Below, in pieces: positions 8,480 through 17,110 of a stretch of 42,594 bases of DNA. The stretch spans positions 1 to 42,594 of the forward strand of contig JBBQLP010000023.1 of assembly GCA_038327995.1 (NCBI GenBank), in the 5' to 3' direction. A model generated the notes under the pieces. It made no database searches. It saw only the letters and a list, made by a program, of their open reading frames with translations, and was not told the origin of the DNA. A program made the position numbers and the translations under genes. The first letter of the stretch is position 1. The number at the start of each line of letters is the position of its first letter. The stretch comes from CAIOYC01 sp038327995. GTDB lineage: Bacteria > Pseudomonadota > Alphaproteobacteria > Caulobacterales > Caulobacteraceae.

Positions 8480-8785
8480 ATGGAAACCACCTTCGCCATG
8501 CTGGCCGATCCGGGTCGACGACGCATTCTTGACACCTTGCGGCAGGGAGAGTGCGCAGCCGGGGATCTCGCCGCCATACTGCCGATTAGCCAGCCAGGGG
8601 TCTCCAAGCAACTTCGGTTGCTGCGGGAGGCTGGCCTGGTGCGCGTGCGCCAGGACGCCCAGCGCCGCCTCTACAGCCTCAACCCCGAACCCTTTGCCGA
8701 TCTGGACGCCTGGCTCGAGCCTTACCGCGTCTTCTGGTCCGGCAAGCTGGACGCCCTCGAACGCCATCTCGACCAGGAACAATAG
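8480..8785 (+). CDS. ArsR-family transcriptional regulator
   Basis: A 101-residue winged helix-turn-helix repressor. The segment LADPGRRRILDTLRQGECAAGDLA, followed by SQPGVSKQLRLLREAGLVRVRQDAQRRLYSL, is the standard ArsR helix-turn-helix and wing. No CxC metal site is visible in the recognition helix, so it is probably not a classic metal sensor. It fits the subgroup usually paired with SRPBCC (AHSA1-like) proteins, as here. The next gene starts two bases after its stop. Autoregulation through the AT-rich upstream patch is likely. Confidence 0.93.
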   Translation: METTFAMLADPGRRRILDTLRQGECAAGDLAAILPISQPGVSKQLRLLREAGLVRVRQDAQRRLYSLNPEPFADLDAWLEPYRVFWSGKLDALERHLDQEQ

Positions 8786-8787
8786 CC

Positions 8788-9807
8788 ATGCTGAACACCG
8801 AAACCGTCGCTCGCTTCCGCGCCCTGAAGCTCGGAATGGAGCTTAGCCTGATCCACCGCTATCGCCAGCCGATGCAGAAGGTGTTCGCCGCCCTTTCAAC
8901 GCCCGAACGGATCGCCGACTGGATGGGAGTGGAGTGGCAGGGCGACGCCGCGCCGTTGAAGATCGGCTCCAGCTTTTCCTACAGGTTCAGCAATTCCGAT
9001 CTGCCGAGCGAAGGGCGGGTTACAGCCTACGACGCTCCGCGCCTGATCGAACACACCTGGTTCGAGAATATGCCGCCCGCCGCCACCGTCCGTTGGGCGC
9101 TTGAAGCGGACGGAGAAGGCTGCGTCCTGACCCTGACCCAAACCTACCCCGGCAAGGACGACGCGCCGCGCAACGGGGCGGGATGGACCATGATCATGGG
9201 TCAGCTCGATGCCTTCTTGGCGGGAGAACCGTTCGCGCCGCCGGAAAGCTGGACCTCGCTCCGTGACCGCTACGCCGCCTCGATGGGACCCGAAGCGGTG
9301 CGCGATGGGCGGCGACTAACGGTGGAGGGCAAGCCGGTGGTGGAGTTCAAACGTCTGATAAAGCACCCCGTCGCCGATGTCTGGTCCTGGCTGACGGTGA
9401 AGGAAAAGCTCAACGATTGGCTGGGTGATGTCGATGTTGAGCCGAAGGTCGGCGGAGTTTTCCGCGTCCGTTTCGCTATGGCCCCCATCGTCATGGAGGG
9501 CACGATCACGAAGATCGATCCACCGCGCCACCTGGCGATGATCTGGCGGGAACCCTGGTTCAAGAACGACGATGTGATCCTGGAGTTTGATCTCGAGCCG
9601 ATGCCCGAAGGAACGCTCCTTACGCTCACCCACACCTTCCCTGAGGGCTATGATCCGCACGAATATCTGGCGGGATGGCACGACTTTATGGATGTGCTTG
9701 AGGACGCCATGGTCGGACATCCCGCCGACTGGAGCGCCCCCGAACGCAAGGCTGCCTACCAGAAGGCGGAGATGGTCTACAAGGCCGTTGCAGGGGCGGG
9801 GGGGTAA
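8788..9807 (+). CDS. Tandem SRPBCC (AHSA1-like) domain protein
   Basis: A 339-residue protein holding two START/Bet v1-like domains, about residues 14-150 and 180-315. Each shows the family pattern V(F/W)xxL(S/T)xxEx(I/L)xDW(M/L)G, then a hydrophobic-strand series and a closing helix with GW...(L/D). Single-domain versions are about 150 residues, so this is a duplication or fusion. SRPBCC domains bind hydrophobic ligands in a cavity, and the ligand here is unknown. It is coupled to arsR, with two bases between. The 3' end overlaps the convergent folP gene by 31 bases. Confidence 0.9.
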   Translation: MLNTETVARFRALKLGMELSLIHRYRQPMQKVFAALSTPERIADWMGVEWQGDAAPLKIGSSFSYRFSNSDLPSEGRVTAYDAPRLIEHTWFENMPPAATVRWALEADGEGCVLTLTQTYPGKDDAPRNGAGWTMIMGQLDAFLAGEPFAPPESWTSLRDRYAASMGPEAVRDGRRLTVEGKPVVEFKRLIKHPVADVWSWLTVKEKLNDWLGDVDVEPKVGGVFRVRFAMAPIVMEGTITKIDPPRHLAMIWREPWFKNDDVILEFDLEPMPEGTLLTLTHTFPEGYDPHEYLAGWHDFMDVLEDAMVGHPADWSAPERKAAYQKAEMVYKAVAGAGG

Positions 9808-10616
9808 GAGCCCAGCGCCGCCCACACCTTCAGCGCCTGCACCGTCTCGCGCACATCGTGCACGCGCAGAACAGCCGCGCCTTTTAAAGCTCCCACCAGC
9901 GCAGCCGCGAGCGACCCGCCCAGCCGGTCGTCGGTGCTTTCCGCCGAGGGGTCGACGGCGCGAATGAAACGCTTGCGGCTGGCGCCTAGCACTACCGGGT
10001 AGCCCAGCGCGACTAGCCGGTCGAGATTTTCAATCAGGGCGAGATTTTGGGCGAGGGTCTTGCCGAAGCCTATACCCGGGTCGAGCATAATCTTCTCGCG
10101 CGCCACGCCCGCCGTCATCGCCGCCTCCGCGCGGATGCAGAGCCATGCCGTCACCTCGTCCGCGACGTTCGCGTAGTCCGGCGCCGCCTGCATGGTGCGC
10201 GGCTCGCCCTGCATATGCATTAGGATCACCTGGCAGCCGAGATCGGCGGCGACGGCGAGGCTATCTGGGGCGCCAGTGAGGGCAGTGACGTCGTTCCAGA
10301 CGCTCGCGCCGATCTCCATGGCCGCCCGTGCGACTACGGGCTTAAGCGTGTCGACGGAGATGCTGATTTCGCTCTGCACGCGGATTGCCCGGATCAGCGG
10401 GAGAACGCGCGACATCTCCTCATCGGCCGACACGGGCTCGGCGCCTGGGCGGGTGGATTCGCCGCCGATATCGAGAATGTCTGCGCCCTCGGCGATCATG
10501 CGGCGAGCGTGGGCCAAGGCGCGGTCATGATGGATGAAACGCCCCCCATCCGAAAAGCTGTCGGGGGTGACGTTGACGATGCCCATGACCTTAGGATGAA
10601 CGGAGCCGCCGGTCAC
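9777..10616 (-). CDS. folP: Dihydropteroate synthase
   Basis: Condenses p-aminobenzoate with dihydropterin diphosphate to form dihydropteroate in folate synthesis, and is the sulfonamide target. The protein is 279 residues. Motifs are MGIVNVTPDSFSDGG near residue 11, DIGGESTRPGA, SVDT, NDV, LDPGIGFGK and GASRKRF. It follows the VOC gene by six bases. In related genomes folP usually lies directly after ftsH and before glmM. Here three small genes separate it from ftsH and no glmM follows. Confidence 0.96.
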   Translation of the reverse strand: MTGGSVHPKVMGIVNVTPDSFSDGGRFIHHDRALAHARRMIAEGADILDIGGESTRPGAEPVSADEEMSRVLPLIRAIRVQSEISISVDTLKPVVARAAMEIGASVWNDVTALTGAPDSLAVAADLGCQVILMHMQGEPRTMQAAPDYANVADEVTAWLCIRAEAAMTAGVAREKIMLDPGIGFGKTLAQNLALIENLDRLVALGYPVVLGASRKRFIRAVDPSAESTDDRLGGSLAAALVGALKGAAVLRVHDVRETVQALKVWAALGSYPPAPATAL

Positions 10617-10622
10617 GGAGGA

Positions 10623-11006
10623 TCAGACGTGCTGGGCGAGGGAGAGGTTGTTGTCGTCCGGGTCGAGGAACCAGGCCACCTTGTCGCCGCTCGGGGCGGT
10701 CCATATTCCCTGGGCATCCTGTTGATCGCCGAAGAAACTATAGCGGACGAAGTTCACGCCTCTGGCCGTCAGCGCCGCCACGTCACGGGCGATGTCTGGC
10801 GTCTCCCAGCCGAAGATGGTGTAGTCGGCCCCGGCGCGGCCCTGCGGCGGCTTTACGATGCGCAGGGTGATCGGTCCGGCGCGAAAACGCTGGGCGAACC
10901 CGTCGAAACCGAGGTTCTCCAGCCCAAGCACGTCCGCGTAGAAAGCGCGGGCGCGGTCCAGGTCATCGACGGCGATGAAGCCGCCCGGCGTATGATTAGC
11001 AAGCAT
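10623..11006 (-). CDS. VOC-family (glyoxalase/bleomycin-resistance fold) protein
   Basis: A 127-residue single-chain vicinal-oxygen-chelate fold protein. AVDDLDRARAFYADVLGL at about 13-30 and the C-terminal DPDDNNLSL are the family signatures. There are few clear metal ligands, so the activity (lyase, dioxygenase or binding protein) cannot be stated. GGGAG lies a few bases before ATG 11006. It is six bases upstream of folP, so the two are probably cotranscribed. Confidence 0.88.
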   Translation of the reverse strand: MLANHTPGGFIAVDDLDRARAFYADVLGLENLGFDGFAQRFRAGPITLRIVKPPQGRAGADYTIFGWETPDIARDVAALTARGVNFVRYSFFGDQQDAQGIWTAPSGDKVAWFLDPDDNNLSLAQHV

Positions 11007-11036
11007 GACGGTCTCCCTGGTTCGGGAAAGTCTAGC

Positions 11037-11282
11037 TTACTCAGGGTCGCGGAAATAGGGCTCGACCTCGCCCTGCAGCTTGATGGTCATGGCGTTCCCA
11101 TGCCGGTCCGTGGTGGTGCCCACCGCCAGGCGCACCCAGCCTTCCGAGACACAGTATTCATCGACGTTGTTCTTCTCCACCCCCTTGAACCGCACCCCGA
11201 TCCCGCGCGCCAGAAGGTCGGCGTCGTAGAACGGGCTCTTGGGATTGGTGGCGAGGCGGTCAGGAGGTGTATCAGTGCTCAT
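11037..11282 (-). CDS. DUF3297-family protein
   Basis: An 81-residue cytoplasmic protein of unknown function. The sequence RLATNPKSPFYDADLLARGIGVRFKGVEKNNVDEYCVSEGWVRLAVG matches the DUF3297 family as I recall it. I start at ATG 11282 (MSTDT), preceded by GAGG; the frame to 11381 adds unconserved residues and crosses the start of the divergent flavoprotein gene. It lies 30 bases upstream of the VOC gene in the same direction. The family is often in proteobacterial operons with no known role. Confidence 0.85.
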   Translation of the reverse strand: MSTDTPPDRLATNPKSPFYDADLLARGIGVRFKGVEKNNVDEYCVSEGWVRLAVGTTTDRHGNAMTIKLQGEVEPYFRDPE

Positions 11283-11383
11283 GTCGCGAGCCTCTACACC
11301 AGCGCGAGGCGGCGCGACAACCATTGACGGGTGAGACTGAACCTCTGGCGTCGACAAGAGTTGTTGCGGGATCGGGAGCACCT

Positions 11384-12292
11384 ATGGACGACGCGGATGA
11401 TTGTCTGGTTATCGGCGGCGGCCCGGCCGGCTTGACGGCGGCGATTTACCTCGGCCGATTTCGTCGTCGGGTGAGGCTCTACGACACAGGATCGAGCCGC
11501 GTCGGCTGGATCAAACGAAGCCACAACCTGCCGGGTTTCCCCGACGGTGTTCCGGGCGCAGACCTGTTGAAAGCCTTGAGGATGCAGGCGGAAACCTATG
11601 GCGCACGCCTGCAAACGGGCACCGTCACCGCCCTGACCCGTGGCCCTGACGGAGGGTTTCTAGCCGACACGCCCGAGGGCCCGATAGAGGCGCGAACTGT
11701 GATCCTCGCCGCCGGGGTTGTGGAGATCGAGCCGCCACTGCCCGACGTAACCGACGCGGTGAAGCGAGGGCTGATCCGCATCTGCCCGATCTGTGACGGA
11801 TTTGAGGGCATCGACAAGCCTATTGGTGTGATGGGCTCTGGCGACCACGCCGCCTCCGAAGCGCTGTTCCTGCGAACCTATACGGGGCGTCTTTCGATCC
11901 TCCTGCCCGATGGGGCCGATCAGCCTTCGTCGGATATGCTCGAAAGGCTGAAGGCGGCTGGCATAGGCGTGCACAGGGTCCGCGTCGGGGCCATTAGGCT
12001 GGAGAATGCGTGCGTCACCGTACCTGCGCTGGAAGATGGCGAGGAGCATCTGTTCCTCGCCATCTATTCCGCCTTCGGAACGAGACCCCAAAGCGGATTG
12101 GCCGTGGGCCTCGGCGCAAAAGTGGACAGGGACGGCCGGATCTTCGTCGACGCCCACCAAGAGACGTCGGCGGAGGGCCTGTTCGCTGCGGGCGATCTCG
12201 TTCGCGGGCTGAATCAGATCAGCGTCGCCAACGGTGAGGCTGCCATCGCCGCCACCGCCATCCACAACCGCCTGCCGCAGCGTATGGCCTGA
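11384..12292 (+). CDS. Thioredoxin-reductase-like FAD/NAD(P) oxidoreductase
   Basis: A 302-residue two-dinucleotide-fold flavoprotein. Motifs are GGGPAG at 11-16 (FAD), the NLPGFPDGV segment at 48-56, a CPIC redox pair at 134-137 in the position of the TrxR CATC, GSGDHA near 151 for NAD(P), and FAAGD near the C-terminus. The family reduces thioredoxin-like or other disulfide partners, or small molecules, and no partner is encoded nearby. GGGAG precedes ATG 11384. It is divergent from the DUF3297 gene and convergent with ftsH, splitting the ftsH-folP neighbourhood. Whether it is the main thioredoxin reductase is unclear. Confidence 0.88.
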   Translation: MDDADDCLVIGGGPAGLTAAIYLGRFRRRVRLYDTGSSRVGWIKRSHNLPGFPDGVPGADLLKALRMQAETYGARLQTGTVTALTRGPDGGFLADTPEGPIEARTVILAAGVVEIEPPLPDVTDAVKRGLIRICPICDGFEGIDKPIGVMGSGDHAASEALFLRTYTGRLSILLPDGADQPSSDMLERLKAAGIGVHRVRVGAIRLENACVTVPALEDGEEHLFLAIYSAFGTRPQSGLAVGLGAKVDRDGRIFVDAHQETSAEGLFAAGDLVRGLNQISVANGEAAIAATAIHNRLPQRMA

Positions 12293-12314
12293 CAGGCGCT
12301 AGCAATTTGCTGAG

Positions 12315-14240
12315 CTACGCCGGAACGGGCGCTGCGCCGCCGAAGTTATCGGGTTTGGGCTCGGGCTTGGCGTGTGTGAGCGGCACCGAAACGTTAGGGC
12401 CAGCGGGGCGAACGTCTTCGATTTCTGTGCGCGTCGGCTGGATACCCTTCAGAAGGTCGATGATCTCCGCGCCAGATAGGGTCTCGAACTCCAGCATCGC
12501 CTTGGCGATGGTGTGCAGATCTTCGAGCTTCTCTGTGAGGATGCGGCGCGCCTCTTCCTGGCCGCCGAGCACCAGCCGCTTGACCTCCTGATCGATGATC
12601 TTGGAGGTTTCTTCGGAGACGCTCTGGCTACGCGCGACGGAGTGGCCGAGGAAGACCTCTTCCTGGTTCTCGCCATATTCGACAGCGCCGAGCAGGTCCG
12701 AAAAGCCCCATTTTGTGACCATGGCGCGGGCCAGCTTGGTGGCTTGGCCGATGTCGGAAGACGCGCCGGACGTGACCTTCTCCTTGCCGAAGATGATTTC
12801 TTCCGCCACGCGGCCGCCGAACAGGATGGCGAGGCGCGAAGTCATCTGCTCATAACTCATCGACAGCTTGTCGCGCTCCGGCAACTGCATGACCATGCCA
12901 AGTGCACGGCCCCGTGGGATGATCGTCGCCTTGTGCACGGGATCGGTCGCGGGAACATTCAGCGCCACTAGCGCGTGGCCGCCCTCGTGGTAGGCGGTCA
13001 TCTTCTTCTCGTCCTCGCTCATGACCATGGACTTGCGCTCGGCGCCCATCATCACCTTGTCCTTGGCGTCCTCGAAGTCGCGCATCGTCACCATCCGCCG
13101 GTTGCGGCGGGCGGCCATCAGAGCGGCTTCGTTGACGAGGTTCATCAGGTCCGCGCCGGAAAATCCTGGGGTGCCTCTGGCGATGGTCTTGGTCTCCACG
13201 TCAGCGGCGAGGGGCACGTTGCGCATATGCACGCGGAGAATCTTTTCACGTCCGGTGATGTCCGGGTTCGGCACCACGATCTGACGGTCGAAACGGCCTG
13301 GACGCAGCAGCGCCGGGTCCAGAACGTCAGGCCGGTTGGTGGCGGCGACCAGGATGATGCCTTCGTTGGCCTCGAACCCGTCCATCTCGACGAGGAGCTG
13401 GTTCAGGGTCTGCTCGCGCTCGTCGTTACCGCCGCCAAGGCCCGCACCGCGATGGCGACCCACAGCGTCGATCTCGTCGATGAAGATGATGCAGGGGGCG
13501 TTCTTCTTGGCCTGCTCGAACATATCGCGCACGCGGCTCGCGCCGACGCCGACGAACATTTCCACAAAGTCGGAGCCTGAGATGGAGAAGAAGGGCACGC
13601 CCGCCTCGCCCGCGATGGCGCGCGCCAGCAGGGTCTTGCCGGTGCCGGGAGGACCGACGAGCAGGGCGCCCTTGGGGATCTTGCCGCCGAGGCGTTGGAA
13701 CTTGCCGGGGTCCTTCAGGAACTCGACGATCTCCTGCAGTTCCTCCTTGGCCTCGTCCACGCCCGCCACGTCTTCAAAGGTGACGCGGTTCTTGTTTTCG
13801 GTGAGCAGCTTGGCCTTGGACTTGCCAAAGCCCATGGCGCCCCGCGCCCCGCCCTGCATCTGGCGCATGAAGAAAATCCACACCCCGGCCAAGAGCAGGA
13901 TCGGCAAGAGGCTGCCCAGAAGCTGCAGCCAGAACGGCGCCTGAGCGGACTGGACCTTGATGTTGACCCCGTGCGCCTCGAACCGCTTCAGTAGCTCGTC
14001 CTGGCTGGCGGGGGTGGTGACGACGATTGTCTGTCCGGCGTTGTCCTTTGCGGTGACGGTCTCACCCTTGACGGTGGCCTCAGTGATCTTGCCGGCGTCG
14101 ACCTTGGCCAGAAGGCCGGAGTAGGTCATCTCCTGCGGCGCGCCGCCCGCAGCGCCCTTCGCCATCGGATTCATCACGGTATAGAGGATCAGGATCGCCA
14201 CGACGATCACACCCCAGATCGTGAGATTGCGGATATTCAT
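12315..14240 (-). CDS. ftsH: ATP-dependent zinc metalloprotease FtsH
   Basis: Membrane-bound AAA+ protease that degrades misfolded membrane and regulatory proteins. The protein is 641 residues, normal. A first membrane helix lies at about 5-25, a periplasmic loop follows, a second helix sits near 105-125, Walker A GPPGTGKT is at 196-203, and the second region of homology contains NRPDVLDPALLRPGRFDR. The zinc site HEGGH is at 418-422. GAAGG precedes the ATG. It is transcribed away from rimP, with a 265-base divergent region between, and it is convergent with the flavoprotein gene. Confidence 0.98.
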   Translation of the reverse strand: MNIRNLTIWGVIVVAILILYTVMNPMAKGAAGGAPQEMTYSGLLAKVDAGKITEATVKGETVTAKDNAGQTIVVTTPASQDELLKRFEAHGVNIKVQSAQAPFWLQLLGSLLPILLLAGVWIFFMRQMQGGARGAMGFGKSKAKLLTENKNRVTFEDVAGVDEAKEELQEIVEFLKDPGKFQRLGGKIPKGALLVGPPGTGKTLLARAIAGEAGVPFFSISGSDFVEMFVGVGASRVRDMFEQAKKNAPCIIFIDEIDAVGRHRGAGLGGGNDEREQTLNQLLVEMDGFEANEGIILVAATNRPDVLDPALLRPGRFDRQIVVPNPDITGREKILRVHMRNVPLAADVETKTIARGTPGFSGADLMNLVNEAALMAARRNRRMVTMRDFEDAKDKVMMGAERKSMVMSEDEKKMTAYHEGGHALVALNVPATDPVHKATIIPRGRALGMVMQLPERDKLSMSYEQMTSRLAILFGGRVAEEIIFGKEKVTSGASSDIGQATKLARAMVTKWGFSDLLGAVEYGENQEEVFLGHSVARSQSVSEETSKIIDQEVKRLVLGGQEEARRILTEKLEDLHTIAKAMLEFETLSGAEIIDLLKGIQPTRTEIEDVRPAGPNVSVPLTHAKPEPKPDNFGGAAPVPA

Positions 14241-14462
14241 GCGCTTGCCTTCACAGTTTGGCGGGCTGATCCGCCCGGCTCGTGGATCGGAGCGGGACAG
14301 AAGAGCCTGACATCAGGTCCTGAACATAGGATGACCGCAAGTCCGGCGCCATGGGATGCAAGCGCGGCGCGGGCGTTTGGTCGCGGCTTTGCCCTTCCCC
14401 CCGCCGTCCTCCCGCGCTATATGAGCCGCAACATCGTTTGAACGCGCTGGATGGCGTATTCG

Positions 14463-14491
14463 AGCGGCGCTCTTCGGGGCGCCGCTTTTTT
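14463..14491 (+). terminator. Terminator-like hairpin in the rimP leader (candidate attenuator)
   Basis: AGCGGCGC at 14463-14470 pairs perfectly with GCGCCGCT at 14479-14486, and six T follow at 14486-14491. The loop is TCTTCGGG. It ends 15 bases before the rimP GTG start and nothing else is transcribed toward it from the left, since ftsH runs away from it. It therefore sits in the 5' leader of rimP-nusA and would be a premature terminator or attenuator. Regulation is inferred; the structure is plain. Confidence 0.7.
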
Positions 14492-14505
14492 GTTGGAAAA
14501 AAGCC

Positions 14506-15066
14506 GTGCGCGGAAAGACCGCCGAAGACAATACGCTGCTGGACCTGCTCGATCCCGTCGCCGAGGCGCTGGGGTATGAGATCGTGCGCCTGCGAATGAT
14601 GGGCGGGACGGCCCGGCGCACCCTTCAGATCATGGCCGAAGACGCCCACGGCGAAATGCTGGTGGAAGACTGCACGGCGCTTTCCCGCTCGGTCTCCCAG
14701 GTGCTGGACGCCGCCGATCCGATCTCTGGCGAGTATGTGCTGGAGGTCTCGTCCCCCGGCGTGGACCGCCCCCTGACCCGCATGAAGGACTTCGAGGCCT
14801 ACGAGGGTTTCGAGGCCAAGATTGAACTCGACCGGGTCGCCGATGGCCGGAAGCGGTTCCGCGGCGAACTGGCTGGTATCGAAGACGAGAATGTGGCGCT
14901 GAATATCGAGGGCGAGACCTCGACGGTGCTCCTGCCCTTCGCCTGGATCGTTGACGCCAAGCTCGTCCTGACCGACGCCCTGATGAAGCTCGGCGCCGAC
15001 CAGCGCGCCGCCCGACTAGAATCCCAAGACCCAAATCCCACCGAATCCGAAGAAGAGGACGCCTGA
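14506..15066 (+). CDS. rimP: Ribosome maturation factor RimP
   Basis: Needed for 30S subunit maturation. The protein is 186 residues, starting at GTG 14506. The N-terminal alpha-beta part LLDPVAEALGYEIVRLRM, then DCTALSRSVSQVLD and the signature YVLEVSSPGVDRPL identify it, and a C-terminal Sm-like barrel follows. The acidic tail (ESEEEDA) ends one base before nusA. The rimP-nusA order is ancient and conserved. An A-rich stretch (GGAAAAAAG) serves as a weak Shine-Dalgarno. A terminator hairpin just upstream suggests leader control. Confidence 0.96.
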   Translation: MRGKTAEDNTLLDLLDPVAEALGYEIVRLRMMGGTARRTLQIMAEDAHGEMLVEDCTALSRSVSQVLDAADPISGEYVLEVSSPGVDRPLTRMKDFEAYEGFEAKIELDRVADGRKRFRGELAGIEDENVALNIEGETSTVLLPFAWIVDAKLVLTDALMKLGADQRAARLESQDPNPTESEEEDA

Positions 15067-15067
15067 T

Positions 15068-16717
15068 ATGGCCACCGGCATCAGCGCAAACCGGCTCGAA
15101 CTCCTGCAGATCGCCGACGCGGTCGCCCGTGAGAAATCCATCGATAAGGAGATCGTCATCGAGGCCATCGAGGAGGCGATCACCAAGGGCGCCAAATCGA
15201 AATACGGCGCCGAGCACGACATTCGCGCCTCTATCGACCAGCGCACGGGGGAAATGACCCTGAAGCGCTACGTCACCATTGTCGCCGACGACGCGCACGA
15301 TCACCTTGTGGAGGGTGAGGAAAAGCCGTTCGGCCAGCTTCGCATCTCCGACGCCGGGCGGCGCTATCCCGACGCCGTGGTCGGCAAGACCTATGAGGAA
15401 ATCCTCCCGCCGTTCGAGTTTGGCCGCGTGCAGACCCAGATGGCCCGTCAGGTCGTGACCCACAAAGTCCGCGAAGCCGAGCGCGAGCATCAGTATGAGG
15501 AGTTCAAGGACCGGGTCGGCGAGATCGTCAACGGCGTGGTCAAGCGGGTCGAATACGGCAACACCGTCGTCGACCTCGGTCGGGGCGAGGGCATCATGCG
15601 CCGCGACCAATCGATCCCGCGCGAGAACTTCAACCTCGGCGACCGCATTCGCACCTACATCTACGACGTGCGGCGCGAGGCGAAGGGACCGCAGATCATG
15701 CTGTCGCGCGCCCACGGCGGCTTCATGGCCAAGCTGTTCGCGCAGGAGGTGCCCGAGGTCTATGACGGGGTGATCGAAATCCGCTCCGTCGCCCGCGACC
15801 CCGGCTCGCGCGCCAAGATGGCGGTGATCTCCAACGAAAGCTCCATCGATCCCGTGGGTGCCTGCGTCGGTATGCGCGGTTCGCGGGTGCAGGCGGTGGT
15901 GGCCGAACTGCAGGGCGAGAAGATCGACATTATCCAGTGGAGCGCCGACGAGGCGACCTTCATCGTCAACGGCCTGGCTCCCGCCGAAGTCACCAAAGTG
16001 GTGATGGACGAGGAAGACGGCCGGGTCGAGGTGGTGGTGCCTGACGAGCAGCTTTCCCTCGCCATCGGGCGCCGGGGCCAGAACGTGCGCCTCGCCTCTC
16101 AGCTCACCGGCTGGCAGATCGACATCATGACCGAGAGCCAGGAGTCAGAGCGCCGCCAGCGCGAGTTCACCGAGCGCACCGCCCTGTTCCAGGAAGCCCT
16201 GGATGTGGACGAGGTGATCGCCCAGCTCCTCGTTACCGAAGGCTTCGCCACAGTTGAGGATGTGGCCTACGTCGAGCCGCACGAGATTGCCGACATCGAA
16301 GGCTTCGGCGAGGACACTGCGGAGGAATTGCAGGCCCGCGCCCGCGACTGGCTCGACAAGGAAAACGCGGCGCTTGACGCCAAGCGTACCGAACTCGGTG
16401 TCGAAGACGGGGTGCTGGAAGTCGAAGGCGTCACCCTGCCTATGGCCGTGGCGCTCGGCGAGGCCGGGGTGAAGACGGTGGAAGACCTCGCCGACCTCGC
16501 CACCGACGAGCTGCGCGGTGGGTTCGAGTCCAAGGGCGGCGAGCGCGTGCGCGTGGCCGGAGCGCTGGAAAGCTTCGCCCTGTCGAACGAGGACGCCGAG
16601 ATGATGATCCTGCGCGCCCGCGTCTCCGCTGGCTGGATCACCGAAGCCGACCTGCCCCAGCGGGAGCCGGAGCCTGAAGCCGAGGTAGACGAAGACGCCG
16701 GAGTTTTCGCGAACTAG
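15068..16717 (+). CDS. nusA: Transcription termination/antitermination factor NusA
   Basis: RNA polymerase-associated factor that governs pausing, termination and antitermination. The protein is 549 residues. The order is N-terminal RNAP-binding part, S1 domain (GEIVNGVVKRVEYGNTVVDLG near 155), KH domains (ISNESSIDPVGACVGMRGSRV and LSLAIGRRGQNVRLA), then two C-terminal helix-hairpin-helix acidic repeats and an acidic tail. It is separated from rimP by a single base. The usual downstream ylxR-infB genes are not present here; a small exported protein gene follows instead. Confidence 0.97.
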   Translation: MATGISANRLELLQIADAVAREKSIDKEIVIEAIEEAITKGAKSKYGAEHDIRASIDQRTGEMTLKRYVTIVADDAHDHLVEGEEKPFGQLRISDAGRRYPDAVVGKTYEEILPPFEFGRVQTQMARQVVTHKVREAEREHQYEEFKDRVGEIVNGVVKRVEYGNTVVDLGRGEGIMRRDQSIPRENFNLGDRIRTYIYDVRREAKGPQIMLSRAHGGFMAKLFAQEVPEVYDGVIEIRSVARDPGSRAKMAVISNESSIDPVGACVGMRGSRVQAVVAELQGEKIDIIQWSADEATFIVNGLAPAEVTKVVMDEEDGRVEVVVPDEQLSLAIGRRGQNVRLASQLTGWQIDIMTESQESERRQREFTERTALFQEALDVDEVIAQLLVTEGFATVEDVAYVEPHEIADIEGFGEDTAEELQARARDWLDKENAALDAKRTELGVEDGVLEVEGVTLPMAVALGEAGVKTVEDLADLATDELRGGFESKGGERVRVAGALESFALSNEDAEMMILRARVSAGWITEADLPQREPEPEAEVDEDAGVFAN

Positions 16718-16734
16718 ATCTCCAGCACAGTGTA

Positions 16735-16758
16735 GGGAAGCGGAGCGGTTCGCTTCCC
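16735..16758 (+). terminator. Hairpin after nusA, no U-tract
   Basis: GGGAAGCG at 16735-16742 pairs perfectly with CGCTTCCC at 16751-16758 around GAGCGGTT. The bases after it (CGCGCGTTG) lack a T run, so it is a weak intrinsic terminator or an mRNA-stabilising stem. It lies between the nusA stop and the next ATG. Confidence 0.45.
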
Positions 16759-16774
16759 CGCGCGTTGTCACGGG

Positions 16775-17110
16775 ATGATCCGCTCAACCATCGTTTTCGC
16801 TGCTGTCCTCGCCGTCGCGGTGCCCGCGTGGGCCCAGACCCCATGCGCGCCCAACAACGCGGCATTTCCGGCGGCAGGCGTAAACTGCAAGGCCGATGGA
16901 CGTTCACTCGCTCAAAGCGCCCCACCTGCAAGGAGGGGGGTGTCGGGAGCGATTCACGATAGGCTGCAATCGGCGCGGGTGAGGAAAACCGACAGGTTCA
17001 TCGCGGCGGGTCAGTGCGAAAAGGCCAAGTCGTATGCCGCGACCCAGCGCAGTCTCTCCCTGACACAGCACGTCGACAAGGCCTGCTTGCCGCCTGAGAA
17101 GCGTCCCTGA
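16775..17110 (+). CDS. Small exported hypothetical protein
   Basis: A 111-residue protein with a signal peptide (STIVFAAVLAVAVPAWA, cleavage before QTP) and a basic mature part with four Cys. No domain is recognised. It is in the nusA direction, 57 bases after nusA, but a hairpin lies between, and no strong Shine-Dalgarno is seen. It converges on the CNNM gene. The reading frame and signal peptide support it, but it is not proven as expressed. Confidence 0.6.
   Translation: MIRSTIVFAAVLAVAVPAWAQTPCAPNNAAFPAAGVNCKADGRSLAQSAPPARRGVSGAIHDRLQSARVRKTDRFIAAGQCEKAKSYAATQRSLSLTQHVDKACLPPEKRP

Noticed and set aside
6987..8480. A thiamine riboswitch ahead of thiD
   Set aside because: The nine bases before thiD leave no room and no TPP-type leader was seen upstream of the peptidase start.
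14241..14462. A possible heat-shock promoter for ftsH and a -10 (TATATG near 14418) for rimP
   Set aside because: No matching -35 or sigma-32 spacing could be found by eye in this 265-base region, so no promoter is called.
14630..15715. A 361-residue minus-strand frame across rimP and nusA
   Set aside because: It overlaps two certain genes antisense and has typical shadow composition, with no motif.
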